A stretch of DNA of 64,000 nt from Clostridium carboxidivorans P7 (GTDB lineage: Bacteria; Bacillota; Clostridia; Clostridiales; Clostridiaceae). The notes below the pieces were generated by a model, which saw only the letters and a program-made list of their open reading frames with translations, searched no databases and was not told the DNA's origin. Where the stretch lies: assembly GCF_001038625.1 (NCBI RefSeq), contig NZ_CP011803.1:4712001-4776000 (forward strand). Direction: 5' to 3'. Numbering within the stretch: the stretch's first letter is position 1; each line of letters opens with the position of its first letter. This document shows, piece by piece, positions 43,568 through 51,754 of this stretch. Made by a program: the position numbers and the translations under genes.

Positions 43568-45661
43568 ATGTCAATGAGTGTAGAACATGCAGAAGAAGTT
43601 AAAAATGAACTTGGGATTGTATGTTGTAGAACAGAAGCAGGAACAATAATTCAAGCTTCCAATTTAGAAGATCCAGCAATATTCCCTGACATGGTAGATG
43701 CTGGTTTGTTGACTATTCCAGACAATTGCTTGAAAGTAGCACAAGTAATTGGAGCAAAATTGATTAAAACTGTTGATTCACTTACTCCGTTAACTCCAGA
43801 ACTTTTAGAAGGCGTTAAAGAAATGGCTTCTGAAGAAAAAGTTCAAGAGGAGCTAACTGAAGGAAATGAAAAGGCAGTCTTAAAATATAACAAAAAAACA
43901 GGTGATGTAATAGGGGCTGAAGATTTGGAGAATCCTATGCATTTTGAAAAGCTTGAGGACTCATTACTATTCAAATTAGATGAAAGGGTTCTTACAAGAG
44001 AAAAAGTTGTTGGACAGAAATTAGTGTCCGATGTACCAGCTTTAACTCCTATAACACCTGAAATGTTAGAAGGATTTAAGGAGGAAGTTGATATGGGAGA
44101 ATCACCAAAAGTAACATCAAATGTATCAGGTGGAGTCCTAAGAATTAAAATTGCCGAAGGCAAAGGTGTTGACATCGAAGTACCATTGAATGGTATAAGT
44201 ACTAGTTCGGTAAAATCCGGAAATGTGCCAGTAGTAAAGGCTGAAAAAGCAGTTGTAGCAACAAAAGCTGAAGACAAAAAGGAAGTAGTACTTGAAGAAA
44301 AAGTACTAAGAACTCTTACAAGAAAACATTACAAAATAAATGAAGTAAAATTAGGCAAAGAAACTAAAATCGAAGGTACAACTTTATATATTAGAAAAGA
44401 CGTATGTAAAGATGCAGAAGCAACTGGAGATCTTGTTAAAGCTGTAAAATTTGATATTATTACACCAGATAAGTATCACACATACAGTGAAACAATAATG
44501 GATGTTCAGCCAATAGCTACAAAAGAAGGAGATTCAAAACTTGGTTCTGGCGTAACTAGAGTACTTGATGGTGTTATAATGATGCTTACTGGTACAGACG
44601 AAAATGGTGTTCAAATAGGTGAATTTGGTTCATCAGAAGGTTATCTTGATGAAAATATTCAATGGGGTAGACCAAGTTGTCCTGATAAGGGAGAAATATT
44701 CATAAAAGCACAAATTACAATTCAAGCTAAGACAAACATGGAAAGAAGAGGACCTATAGCAGCTCATAAGGCAGCAGATGTAATTACTCAAGAAATAAGA
44801 GAAGCTATAAAGAAAATTGATGATGATTCTTTAGTAGTTAATATAGAAGAATTTAAACATGTAAGAAGACCTGGAAAGAAAAAAGTTATAATAGTTAAAG
44901 AAATAATGGGACAAGGAGCAATGCATGATAACTTAATTCTACCAGTTGAACCAGTTGGATTCCTTGGTGGAAAACCAAACGTTGATCTTGGTAATGTTCC
45001 TGTAATGTTATCACCACTTGAAGTTGCTGACGGTGGAATACATGCATTAACTTGTATAGGACCAGCATCAAAAGAATGTTCAAGACATTACTGGAGAGAA
45101 CCATTAGTTCATCAGGTATTAGCTGATCCAGAATTAGATTTATGTGGTGTATTATTTGTAGGAAGTCCTCAGATTAACACCGAAAAATTCTATGTATCTG
45201 AAAGAATGGGTATGATAGTAGAAGCATTAGATGTTGATGGTGCTTTTGTTACTACAGAAGGATTTGGAAACAATCATATAGATTTTGCTAGCCATGTTGA
45301 ACAAATAGGTATGAGAGGAATACCTTGTGTAGCATTTTCATTCTGTGCAGTTCAAGGTCAATTAGTTGTTGGAAATAAATATATGAAATATATTATAGAC
45401 AATAATAAATCAGAAGCTGGAATAGAAAATGAAATTCTTGGATGCAACACATTATGTCCAGAAGATGCAATTAGAGGAGCTGAAATGCTTAAAGCTGCTA
45501 TGGATGGAGAAGAAGTAAAAGCTGCAGAAAGAAAGTATAATAGAAATGTTCTTGAAAGCAATCTAGAATTAGTTGAAAAGGAAAAAGGAATAAAAATAGA
45601 AAGAGCTCTTAATGAACAAGCATTACCAATGAGTGAAAAAAGAAAAGAAAAATATTCATAA
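43568..45661 (+). CDS. prdA: D-proline reductase proprotein PrdA, copy 1
   Basis: Precursor that self-cleaves to give two subunits of D-proline reductase, which opens D-proline to 5-aminovalerate. 697 residues. The N-terminus holds two tandem units (19-85 and 104-173, both ending LTPxTPExLEG) and a GGVLRIKIAEGKG block. The core runs from about 250. Cleavage is expected before Cys496 in HALTCIGPASKECS, the cysteine becoming the pyruvoyl group of the roughly 22 kDa C-terminal chain. ATG after AAGGAGGG. Third gene of operon 1. Cleavage site is assigned by analogy with characterised PrdA. Confidence 0.95.
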   Translation: MSMSVEHAEEVKNELGIVCCRTEAGTIIQASNLEDPAIFPDMVDAGLLTIPDNCLKVAQVIGAKLIKTVDSLTPLTPELLEGVKEMASEEKVQEELTEGNEKAVLKYNKKTGDVIGAEDLENPMHFEKLEDSLLFKLDERVLTREKVVGQKLVSDVPALTPITPEMLEGFKEEVDMGESPKVTSNVSGGVLRIKIAEGKGVDIEVPLNGISTSSVKSGNVPVVKAEKAVVATKAEDKKEVVLEEKVLRTLTRKHYKINEVKLGKETKIEGTTLYIRKDVCKDAEATGDLVKAVKFDIITPDKYHTYSETIMDVQPIATKEGDSKLGSGVTRVLDGVIMMLTGTDENGVQIGEFGSSEGYLDENIQWGRPSCPDKGEIFIKAQITIQAKTNMERRGPIAAHKAADVITQEIREAIKKIDDDSLVVNIEEFKHVRRPGKKKVIIVKEIMGQGAMHDNLILPVEPVGFLGGKPNVDLGNVPVMLSPLEVADGGIHALTCIGPASKECSRHYWREPLVHQVLADPELDLCGVLFVGSPQINTEKFYVSERMGMIVEALDVDGAFVTTEGFGNNHIDFASHVEQIGMRGIPCVAFSFCAVQGQLVVGNKYMKYIIDNNKSEAGIENEILGCNTLCPEDAIRGAEMLKAAMDGEEVKAAERKYNRNVLESNLELVEKEKGIKIERALNEQALPMSEKRKEKYS

Positions 45662-45677
45662 AAGTAGGTAGAGATGT

Positions 45678-45938
45678 ATGGACTTAAAGTACGGTGATCA
45701 AGTAAGAGAAATGCAGGGAGTCATTGTAGAAGTAACTGATGGTTCTGTTGCAATAGACTTCAAAGGCAGACTTGGTTATTTAAAAATACCTAATAGAATG
45801 ATAATATCAGACTATCCTATGAAAGTAGGACAAGAAGTGGGATTATACATGACTTATGTAGAAGTTCTTTCTGATAAAGTTAATGAGAAATATATAAGTA
45901 ATATAGAAAAGAGAAAGGAAGGTAATAGCAATGAGTAA
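45678..45938 (+). CDS. Small conserved protein of the prd cassette (CBO2463/CBO2479 type)
   Basis: 86 residues, beta-rich, beginning MDLKYGDQVREMQGVIVEV. A GRLGYLKIP turn and GQEVGLYMTYVEVL give an SH3/OB-like barrel pattern. It lies between prdA and prdB in both cassettes and overlaps the prdB start by 8 bp, so its product is made in step with the reductase. I recall a family named after two C. botulinum loci, CBO2463 and CBO2479, that fits this position. Function unknown; assembly or maturation of PrdA-PrdB is a reasonable guess. Confidence 0.8.
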   Translation: MDLKYGDQVREMQGVIVEVTDGSVAIDFKGRLGYLKIPNRMIISDYPMKVGQEVGLYMTYVEVLSDKVNEKYISNIEKRKEGNSNE

Positions 45939-46656
45939 ATCTGTTGTTAAAGGCTTACAATCAGAAGTATTTGTTCCTATAACACCAAAACCAGTTTGGG
46001 CACCTGTAGAAAAACCATTAAAAGATATGGTTATTGCACTTGCAACAGCAGCTGGAGTTCATGTTAAAACCGATAAAAGATTTAATTTAGCAGGAGATAC
46101 AGGATTTAGAAGAATACCAGGAGATGTTAATTCCGATGATTTAATGGTATCACATGGTGGATATGACAACTCTGATGTTAATAAAGATATAAACTGTATG
46201 TTCCCTATTGATAGATTAAGGGAATTAGCTAAGGAAGGTTACATTAAGGGAGTTGCACCAACTCATATTGGATTCATGGGTGGTGGTGGAAACGTAAAAG
46301 TTTTCACAGAAGAAACAGGTCCAGAAATTGCTAAAATCTTAAAAGATGAAGGCGTGGATGCAGTTCTAATGACTGCTGGATGAGGAACTTGTCACCGCTC
46401 TGCAGTTTTGGTGCAGAGAGCAATCGAAGAGGCTGGAATTCCTACTATAATTATAGCAGCATTGCCTCCAGTAGTTAAACAGACAGGAACTCCAAGAGCA
46501 GTTGCTCCTAGAGTTCCAATGGGAGCTAATGCAGGTCAACCACATAATGTTGAAATGCAGACAGGTATCGTTAAGGATACATTAGCTCAGCTTGAAGTTC
46601 TTCAATCAGCTGGTAAGATAGTACCATTACCTTATGAATATACAGCAAAAGTTTAA
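45931..46656 (+). CDS. prdB: D-proline reductase selenoprotein PrdB, copy 1
   Basis: Selenocysteine-containing subunit of D-proline reductase, 241 residues when UGA is read as Sec. Sec151 is encoded by TGA 46381-46383 in TAG-Sec-GTCHRSAVLVQRAIEEAG. A SECIS-like hairpin follows 14 bases later. Both sides of the UGA align with PrdB and no stop or shift interrupts them. Sec attacks the C-alpha-N bond of D-proline bound to the PrdA pyruvoyl group (known mechanism). ATG after AAAGGAAGGT, overlapping the preceding small gene. Confidence 0.96.
46398..46418 (+). promoter_or_regulatory. SECIS-like hairpin in prdB copy 1
   Basis: CTCTGCA (46398-46404) / TGCAGAG (46412-46418) with loop GTTTTGG, starting 14 bases after the UGA. 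Identical in prdB copy 2. Expected to recruit SelB for Sec insertion. Confidence 0.85.
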
Positions 46657-46665
46657 TTAGCAATA

Positions 46666-46700
46666 ATAAACCAGAAACTAGTTCTTAGTTTCTGGTTTAT
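46666..46700 (+). terminator. Hairpin between prdB and prdD, operon 1
   Basis: ATAAACCAGAAACTA / TAGTTTCTGGTTTAT, a perfect 15-bp stem with loop GTTCT but no real T tract. Probably a partial terminator or mRNA-stabilising element that lowers expression of the distal genes. A comparable stem lies at the same place in operon 2. Confidence 0.6.
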
Positions 46701-46734
46701 AATAACCTGTTAATTAAGATAAGGGTGTGTTAAT

Positions 46735-47490
46735 TTGGAGAGAGAAATCAGAAGGCTTGTTATAAAAACTTTTCATATACAAAAGGTAGAATTTGCAGAA
46801 AAAACATATATAAAAGATGGAGTTTTATATATAAGAAATAATATAGAAGCTGACGTAATAGATAATGAAGAGTTAGTGCGCAGTCTAAAGTTAAAAATTA
46901 TACAAAGTAATGAACATGATATTTTTGTAAATTCTATAATGGATTTTTCTCCTATAGCAACTAAGGTTTTAGGCAAGCTAGGAGAAGGAATAACTCATGT
47001 TTTAACAGGAGTAACTGTTATGCTTACGGGAGTAGATGAAAAAGGAATACAAGTTGCAGAATTTGGTTCTTCAGAGGGTATATTAAAAGAACAAGTTAAG
47101 TTTGGTAGAAGAGGCACTCCTTCAGAGGACGATATAATAATAAATATAGATATAACATTGAAAGATGGGCAAGGTACAAATAGGCCAGGGCCTATGGCAG
47201 CTCACAGAGTATGTGATAAGATAATTACGGAGATAAGAGAGTATCTAAAAAAGATGAATGGAAGATTCTGCGATGAAAAATACGAATATTTTGATAAAAT
47301 AAAACCTAATAAGAAAAAAGTAGTTATCATAAAACAAGTTGCAGGTCAGGGTTGTATGTATGATACAGGTATTTTAGGTAAAGAACCTGGAGGATTTATT
47401 GGATGCAGATCTATTATAGATATGGGAAATATGCCAATAGTCTTAAGTCCTAATGAATATAGAGATGGTGCTTTAAGAGCCATGAATTGA
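46735..47490 (+). CDS. prdD: PrdD, copy 1 (paralogue of the PrdA central domain)
   Basis: 251 residues, colinear with the PrdA core just before its cleavage site: NSIMDFSPIATKVLG, VTVMLTGVDEKGIQVAEFGS, KKKVVIIKQVAGQG, MPIVLSPNEYRDGALRAMN. It ends exactly where PrdA would be cut. Known as an accessory gene of prd clusters; its role is not established. TTG start at 46735 is the only start matching the family N-terminus (EREIRRLVIKTF), with a weak AAGGGTG site. prdE follows after 9 bp. Confidence 0.88.
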   Translation: MEREIRRLVIKTFHIQKVEFAEKTYIKDGVLYIRNNIEADVIDNEELVRSLKLKIIQSNEHDIFVNSIMDFSPIATKVLGKLGEGITHVLTGVTVMLTGVDEKGIQVAEFGSSEGILKEQVKFGRRGTPSEDDIIINIDITLKDGQGTNRPGPMAAHRVCDKIITEIREYLKKMNGRFCDEKYEYFDKIKPNKKKVVIIKQVAGQGCMYDTGILGKEPGGFIGCRSIIDMGNMPIVLSPNEYRDGALRAMN

Positions 47491-47499
47491 GGTGATACT

Positions 47500-47970
47500 A
47501 TGGGAATTGGACCATCTACTAAAGAAACTACATTACATCATTTTAGAGATCCATTAGTAGAAATTGTAGATAATGATGGAGATGTAGACCTTCTTGGAAT
47601 TATAGTAGCAGGAACGCCTCAGGAAAATGAAGATAAGGTATTTGTTGCTCAGAGAGCGGCAGCTTGGGTCGAAGCCATGAGAGCAGATGGTGCTATTGTG
47701 TCTATAGATGGATGGGGAAATAGTAATATTGATTTTGCTACTGCTATAGAAGAAATAGGCAAGAGAGGAATTCCTGTTGTAGGAATGAGCTTTGTGGGTA
47801 CTCAAGCACAATTTGTAGTTACTAATAAGTATATGGACACCATAGTTGATTTTAATAAATCAACGGAAGGAATAGAGACAGAAGTTGTAGGCGAAAACAA
47901 TGTAATAGAATTAGATGCTAAAAAAGCTTTAGCATTTTTAAAATTAAAAATGAAAAATAAGGGGGAATAG
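47500..47970 (+). CDS. prdE: PrdE, copy 1 (paralogue of the PrdA C-terminal subunit)
   Basis: 156 residues, colinear with the pyruvoyl chain of PrdA: MGIGPSTKETTLHHFRDPL against CIGPASKECSRHYWREPL, then VDLLGIIVAGTPQENEDKVF and GNSNIDFATAIEEIGKRGIPVVGMSF. The first residue after the break is the start Met-Gly in place of the pyruvoyl-forming Cys, so it cannot carry that cofactor. ATG after GAGGTGA. With PrdD it makes a pre-split, cofactor-free PrdA look-alike. Confidence 0.88.
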   Translation: MGIGPSTKETTLHHFRDPLVEIVDNDGDVDLLGIIVAGTPQENEDKVFVAQRAAAWVEAMRADGAIVSIDGWGNSNIDFATAIEEIGKRGIPVVGMSFVGTQAQFVVTNKYMDTIVDFNKSTEGIETEVVGENNVIELDAKKALAFLKLKMKNKGE

Positions 47971-47974
47971 TGAA

Positions 47975-48982
47975 ATGAAAGCAACAAAAGTTATCAATAC
48001 AGTAGAATCTCATACTATGGGTGAACCGACTAGAATTGTAACAGGTGGAGTGCCTAAGATTCCAGGAAAAACTATGGCTGAGAAAATGGAATACATGGAA
48101 AAAAACATGGATTATTTAAGAACTATGTTAATGCTTGAACCAAGAGGACATAATGATATGTTTGGTGCTATTTTTACTGAGCCTTGTGTAGACGAAGCAG
48201 ATATTGGTGTTATATTCATGGATGGCGGCGGATATTTAAATATGTGTGGTCACGGATCTATTGGAGCAGCAACTTGTGCTGTTGAAATGGGAATGGTACC
48301 AGTTACAGAGCCATATACAAATATAGTTTTAGAAGCTCCAGCTGGAATTATTAAAGCTAGAGTAAAAGTTGAAAATGGTAAAGCAAAAGAAGTTTCAATA
48401 GTTAATGTAGCAGCATTTCTTTATAAGAAAGATATAGAAGTAAGTGTACCTGACTTTGGAAAGTTAACTTTAGATATTTCTTTTGGAGGAAGTTTTTTTG
48501 CAATGGTAAAAGCTTCAGATGTAGCAATTGATTTAATTCCTAAAAATGCACAACAACTTAATGATCTTGGAATGAAGATTATTCATGCAGTTAATGAGCA
48601 GGTAGAGATTCAACACCCTATATTAAAGCATATTAAAACAGTTGATCTTTGTGAGTTTTATGCACCTGCAAAAAGTAAAGATGCAGATGTTCAAAATGTA
48701 GTAGTATTTGGTCAAGGACAGGTTGATAGATCTCCATGTGGAACTGGAACAAGTGCCAAATTAGCTGATTTATACGCTAGAGGAGAAATCGAAGTTGGTG
48801 GACAAATAGTAAATGAAAGCATAATTTGTACTAAATTCATAGGAAAAGTTTTAAGTAAAGCTAAAGTAGGAGAATTTGATGGCATAATCCCAGAAATAAC
48901 AGGAAGTGCATATGTTACTGGATTTAGTCAATACTTAATAGATCCAGATGATCCAGTTAAACATGGTTTTATATTAAAGTAA
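47975..48982 (+). CDS. prdF: Proline racemase PrdF, copy 1
   Basis: Interconverts L- and D-proline, supplying the reductase substrate. 335 residues. The two catalytic cysteines are Cys91 in LNMCGHGSIGAAT and Cys255 in DRSPCGTGTSAKLA, one from each half of the active site. EPTRIVTGGVPKIPG near the N-terminus is also family-typical. Two cysteines favour a racemase/epimerase over a dehydratase; 4-hydroxyproline epimerase is the main alternative, but the prd context decides. ATG after AGGGGGAA. Confidence 0.95.
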   Translation: MKATKVINTVESHTMGEPTRIVTGGVPKIPGKTMAEKMEYMEKNMDYLRTMLMLEPRGHNDMFGAIFTEPCVDEADIGVIFMDGGGYLNMCGHGSIGAATCAVEMGMVPVTEPYTNIVLEAPAGIIKARVKVENGKAKEVSIVNVAAFLYKKDIEVSVPDFGKLTLDISFGGSFFAMVKASDVAIDLIPKNAQQLNDLGMKIIHAVNEQVEIQHPILKHIKTVDLCEFYAPAKSKDADVQNVVVFGQGQVDRSPCGTGTSAKLADLYARGEIEVGGQIVNESIICTKFIGKVLSKAKVGEFDGIIPEITGSAYVTGFSQYLIDPDDPVKHGFILK

Positions 48983-49109
48983 ATTTATGCAAAAAATTCA
49001 AAAATAAAAATATAAAAAATATTAAGAAAATTATTGCGGTAAGGCCATAATATATATTACAATATATATGTAATATTAAAAATTATAATAGAAAGAGGGG
49101 GATGTTATT

Positions 49110-49994
49110 ATGTTAGTTAAAGTAGTGTCCGGTTTACTTATACTCTTGACAGGTTATTTTACAATAGTATTTTTAAGAGATTATTTTAAAGCATCTAAAG
49201 AGGGTAATCTAGAAAGTGCAAACTTTTTAGCATTAGGCGGTGTTGGATTTATAACAAACTTTTTTGATACATTAGGTATAGGAAGTTTTGCTCCTCTTAC
49301 AGCATTATTAAAATTCTTTAAACTTTCTCAAGATAGAACAATACCAGGAACACTTAATGCATCTTGTACAATTCCCGTAACAGTAGAAGCTCTAATATTT
49401 ATAACAGTAATAAAAGTTGAACCTGTAACTTTATTTGCAATGCTTGTTTCTGCTACTATAGGTGCTTTTATAGGTGCAGGTATAGTTTCAAAGCTTGATG
49501 AGAAAAAAGTTCAACTTGGAATGGGAGTAGCATTACTTATAGTTGCATTAGTAATGTTAGCATCACAATTAAAATTAATGCCTGTAGGTGGAGACGCTAT
49601 AGGACTTACAGGAATAAAGCTTATTATAGCTGTAATTGCTAACTTTATATTAGGAGCACTTATGACACTTGGAATAGGGTTATATGCACCTTGTATGGCA
49701 TTAGTATTTGCACTTGGAATGAGTCCAAAGGTAGCATTCCCTATAATGATGGGATCTTGTGCATTTTTGATGCCAGTAGCATCAGCTAAATTTGTTAAAG
49801 AAGGAGCTTATGATAGAAAAGCTTCTATGGCAATAACTCTATTTGGATCAGTTGGAGTTTTAGTAGCAGCATATATAGTTAAGAGTCTTCCTTTGAATAT
49901 TTTAACTTGGTTAGTAATATGTGTTATCATATACACATCTATAGCTATGTTTAGATCTGCTAGTAAGTCAAAGGATATCGGAGCACAAGCGTAA
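49110..49994 (+). CDS. TSUP (TauE/SafE) family membrane permease, copy 1
   Basis: 294 residues with eight or so hydrophobic segments and the TSUP duplication: NFFDTLGIGSFAPLTALLKF in the first half and NFILGALMTLGIGLYAPCMAL in the second. The family moves organic anions and sulfur compounds. Its place as the last gene of both prd cassettes suggests transport linked to proline fermentation, for example release of 5-aminovalerate or uptake of a needed anion, but the substrate is unknown. ATG after AGAGGGGGA. Confidence 0.88.
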   Translation: MLVKVVSGLLILLTGYFTIVFLRDYFKASKEGNLESANFLALGGVGFITNFFDTLGIGSFAPLTALLKFFKLSQDRTIPGTLNASCTIPVTVEALIFITVIKVEPVTLFAMLVSATIGAFIGAGIVSKLDEKKVQLGMGVALLIVALVMLASQLKLMPVGGDAIGLTGIKLIIAVIANFILGALMTLGIGLYAPCMALVFALGMSPKVAFPIMMGSCAFLMPVASAKFVKEGAYDRKASMAITLFGSVGVLVAAYIVKSLPLNILTWLVICVIIYTSIAMFRSASKSKDIGAQA

Positions 49995-50003
49995 TTATTT
50001 AAC

Positions 50004-50053
50004 AAATAGCCATATACAAGAAAAAATATCTTGTATATGGCTATTTTTATTTT
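50004..50053 (+). terminator. Terminator of prd operon 1
   Basis: AAATAGCCATATACAAG / CTTGTATATGGCTATTT, a perfect 17-bp stem followed by T-rich DNA. Ends operon 1. Confidence 0.88.
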
Positions 50054-50061
50054 AATTTTTA

Positions 50062-50079
50062 GTGTCAAATTATTGACAC
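50062..50079 (+). promoter_or_regulatory. Palindrome GTGTCAA-N4-TTGACAC upstream of operon 2
   Basis: Perfect 7-bp inverted repeat about 190 bp before the sigma-54 promoter. Its right half AATTATTGACA is also found upstream of operon 1 at 41527-41537, within the prdR terminator. Candidate activator or other regulator site. Confidence 0.4.
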
Positions 50080-50131
50080 CAAATTTATATATATTTCTAT
50101 ACAGTGTATGACTTTAACTAAAAATTAACGA

Positions 50132-50156
50132 ATAGTGTCAAAAAATACTACACTAT
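50132..50156 (+). promoter_or_regulatory. Candidate PrdR upstream site, operon 2
   Basis: ATAGTGT-N11-ACACTAT, a perfect inverted repeat containing GTGTCAAAAAA (50135-50145), the word shared with operon 1. The distance to the -24 element (136 bp from the shared word) suits a sigma-54 enhancer. Confidence 0.45.
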
Positions 50157-50270
50157 TTGTCAGAAAAAAGTACATTTTGCTATTAAGTAAACCTTTAATA
50201 TAAAAAAAACTAATACGAAAAAACCAGTGTATTTGCATATTTTATAACAAAGCAGCGCAAAATAAATTAT

Positions 50271-50286
50271 TGGCACGGAACTTGCT
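50271..50286 (+). promoter_or_regulatory. Sigma-54 promoter of prd operon 2
   Basis: TGGCACGGAACTTGCT is a perfect match to the -24/-12 consensus TGGCAC-N5-TTGCW. It lies about 108 bp before the prdC start. Stronger on paper than the operon 1 promoter. Confidence 0.92.
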
Positions 50287-50393
50287 AGAATATAATTGCG
50301 TATAAGAAAAATTTATTTAGTATAATACATACTATTAATTTATGTAATAATAAACATTATATTAAGTTAATGAAATTTTGAAAGGAGGGAATG

Positions 50394-51740
50394 TTGCATT
50401 CTACTAAACTGAGGTTAGTAGATTTAAGACAACAGTATTTTATGGTAAAATTATTTAGTTTTCCGCTTAAAATGCATGTTGGTGCACCTGACGTTCCAGT
50501 AGTAAAGGAAGGTAAGGAAGTAAAAAGAGGCGAATGTATTGCAGAGCCAAATGGATTGGGAGCAAAAATACATACAAGTGTTTCAGGAAAAGTAGTTAAG
50601 ATTACAGATACTGAAATAATTGTTGAAGCAAATGATGTTCAAACAGAAGAGTATGTAAAAATTAAAGAAACTGACAATATACTTGATGCAATATACGAAG
50701 CAGGAATAGTTGGAGCTGGTGGAGCTGGTTTTCCAACTCATATAAAGCTAAAAGCGCAAATTCCAGATGGATACATCATTGCCAATTGTGTTGAATGTGA
50801 ACCTGTTCTTAGACACAATATAAAGTTAATAGAAGAGAATCCAGGAATAGTAATTAGGGGTATAGAATGTGCTATGAAGGTAACAGGAGCTCCTAAAGCT
50901 TATATAGGAATAAAGGCTAAAAATAAAAAGGCTGTACAATCTCTTAAAAATGCATTAAAAGGTAGAAATGATATAGAAGTTAGTGAAGTAAAAAACCTTT
51001 ATCCAATGGGAGAAGAGAGAGCGTTAATAAATGCCATATTTGGAAAGTGGCTTGAGCCAACTCAACTTCCATTAGAAGCAAAATGTGTTGTAATAAATGG
51101 GGAAACTCTTGTAAATATTACAAGAGCAGTTGAGGATAGAAAACCAGTTATTGATAAAGATATAACTATAGCAGGAAAACTTAATAGTGGAAAAGAATCA
51201 CATGTATTTTTCCAGATTCCAGTGGGAACACCTATAAAGGAATTAATAGAAAAATGCGGTGGTATTAAAGGACAATATGGTGAACTTGTAGTAGGTGGAC
51301 CATATACTGGAAGTGCACAAGATCTAGAAAAAGCTGTAGTTACAAAGACTTCAGGTGGAGCAATTGTTACTATACCATTACCAGAGTACAAAGGAAAAAT
51401 GGGACTTCTAGTATGCGCTTGTGGAGCAAATGAAGGAAGATTAAGAGATATAGCTGGAAAGATGGGCTCAAATGTAGTTTCAGTTGTAAATTGCAAAAAC
51501 ATAGTAGAAAGCAAGGGAGCCGCTAAATGTAAGACTCCGGGAGAATGACCAGGCCAAACAGCTGCAGTTTTGCAGTTAAAGAAAGAAGGAGCAGAAAGAA
51601 TATTAATATCTAATTGTAGTGACTGCTCAAATACAGTTATGAACTGTGCACCAAAAGCTGGTCTGCCTGTGTACCATCACACAGACCATATATTTAGGAC
51701 AGTTGATCATACATTAACAAGACGATTAGATGAAGTATAA
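50394..51740 (+). CDS. prdC: Proline reductase-associated electron transfer protein PrdC, selenoprotein form
   Basis: RnfC-like electron carrier for proline reductase, colinear with the operon 1 copy. UGA 51546-51548 lies in TPGE-Sec-PGQTAAVLQLKKEG, and the frame continues through NCSDCSNTVMNCAPK to TAA at 51740. A hairpin follows the UGA. Other PrdC proteins also have Sec here. 448 residues from TTG 50394, which is set by AAAGGAGGG. ATG 50391 is too close to that site. ATG 50442 matches the copy 1 start, giving 400 residues with Sec369, but has no ribosome site. The start is therefore uncertain. Confidence 0.9.
51560..51577 (+). promoter_or_regulatory. SECIS-like hairpin in prdC copy 2
   Basis: AGCTGCA GTTT TGCAGTT (one G-T pair), starting 11 bases after the UGA. 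The Cys-type prdC in operon 1 lacks this hairpin at the same place. Confidence 0.7.
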
Positions 51741-51754
51741 GGAGGTAAACCAAT

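Noticed and set aside
46381..46407. prdB as a frameshifted or split gene
   Set aside because: The UGA is at the known Sec position, with a SECIS-like hairpin after it and intact frame; the same in both copies.
47975..48982. PrdF as 4-hydroxyproline 2-epimerase
   Set aside because: The sequence alone allows it, since both enzymes have the Cys/Cys pair, but position inside a proline reductase operon makes proline racemase far more likely.
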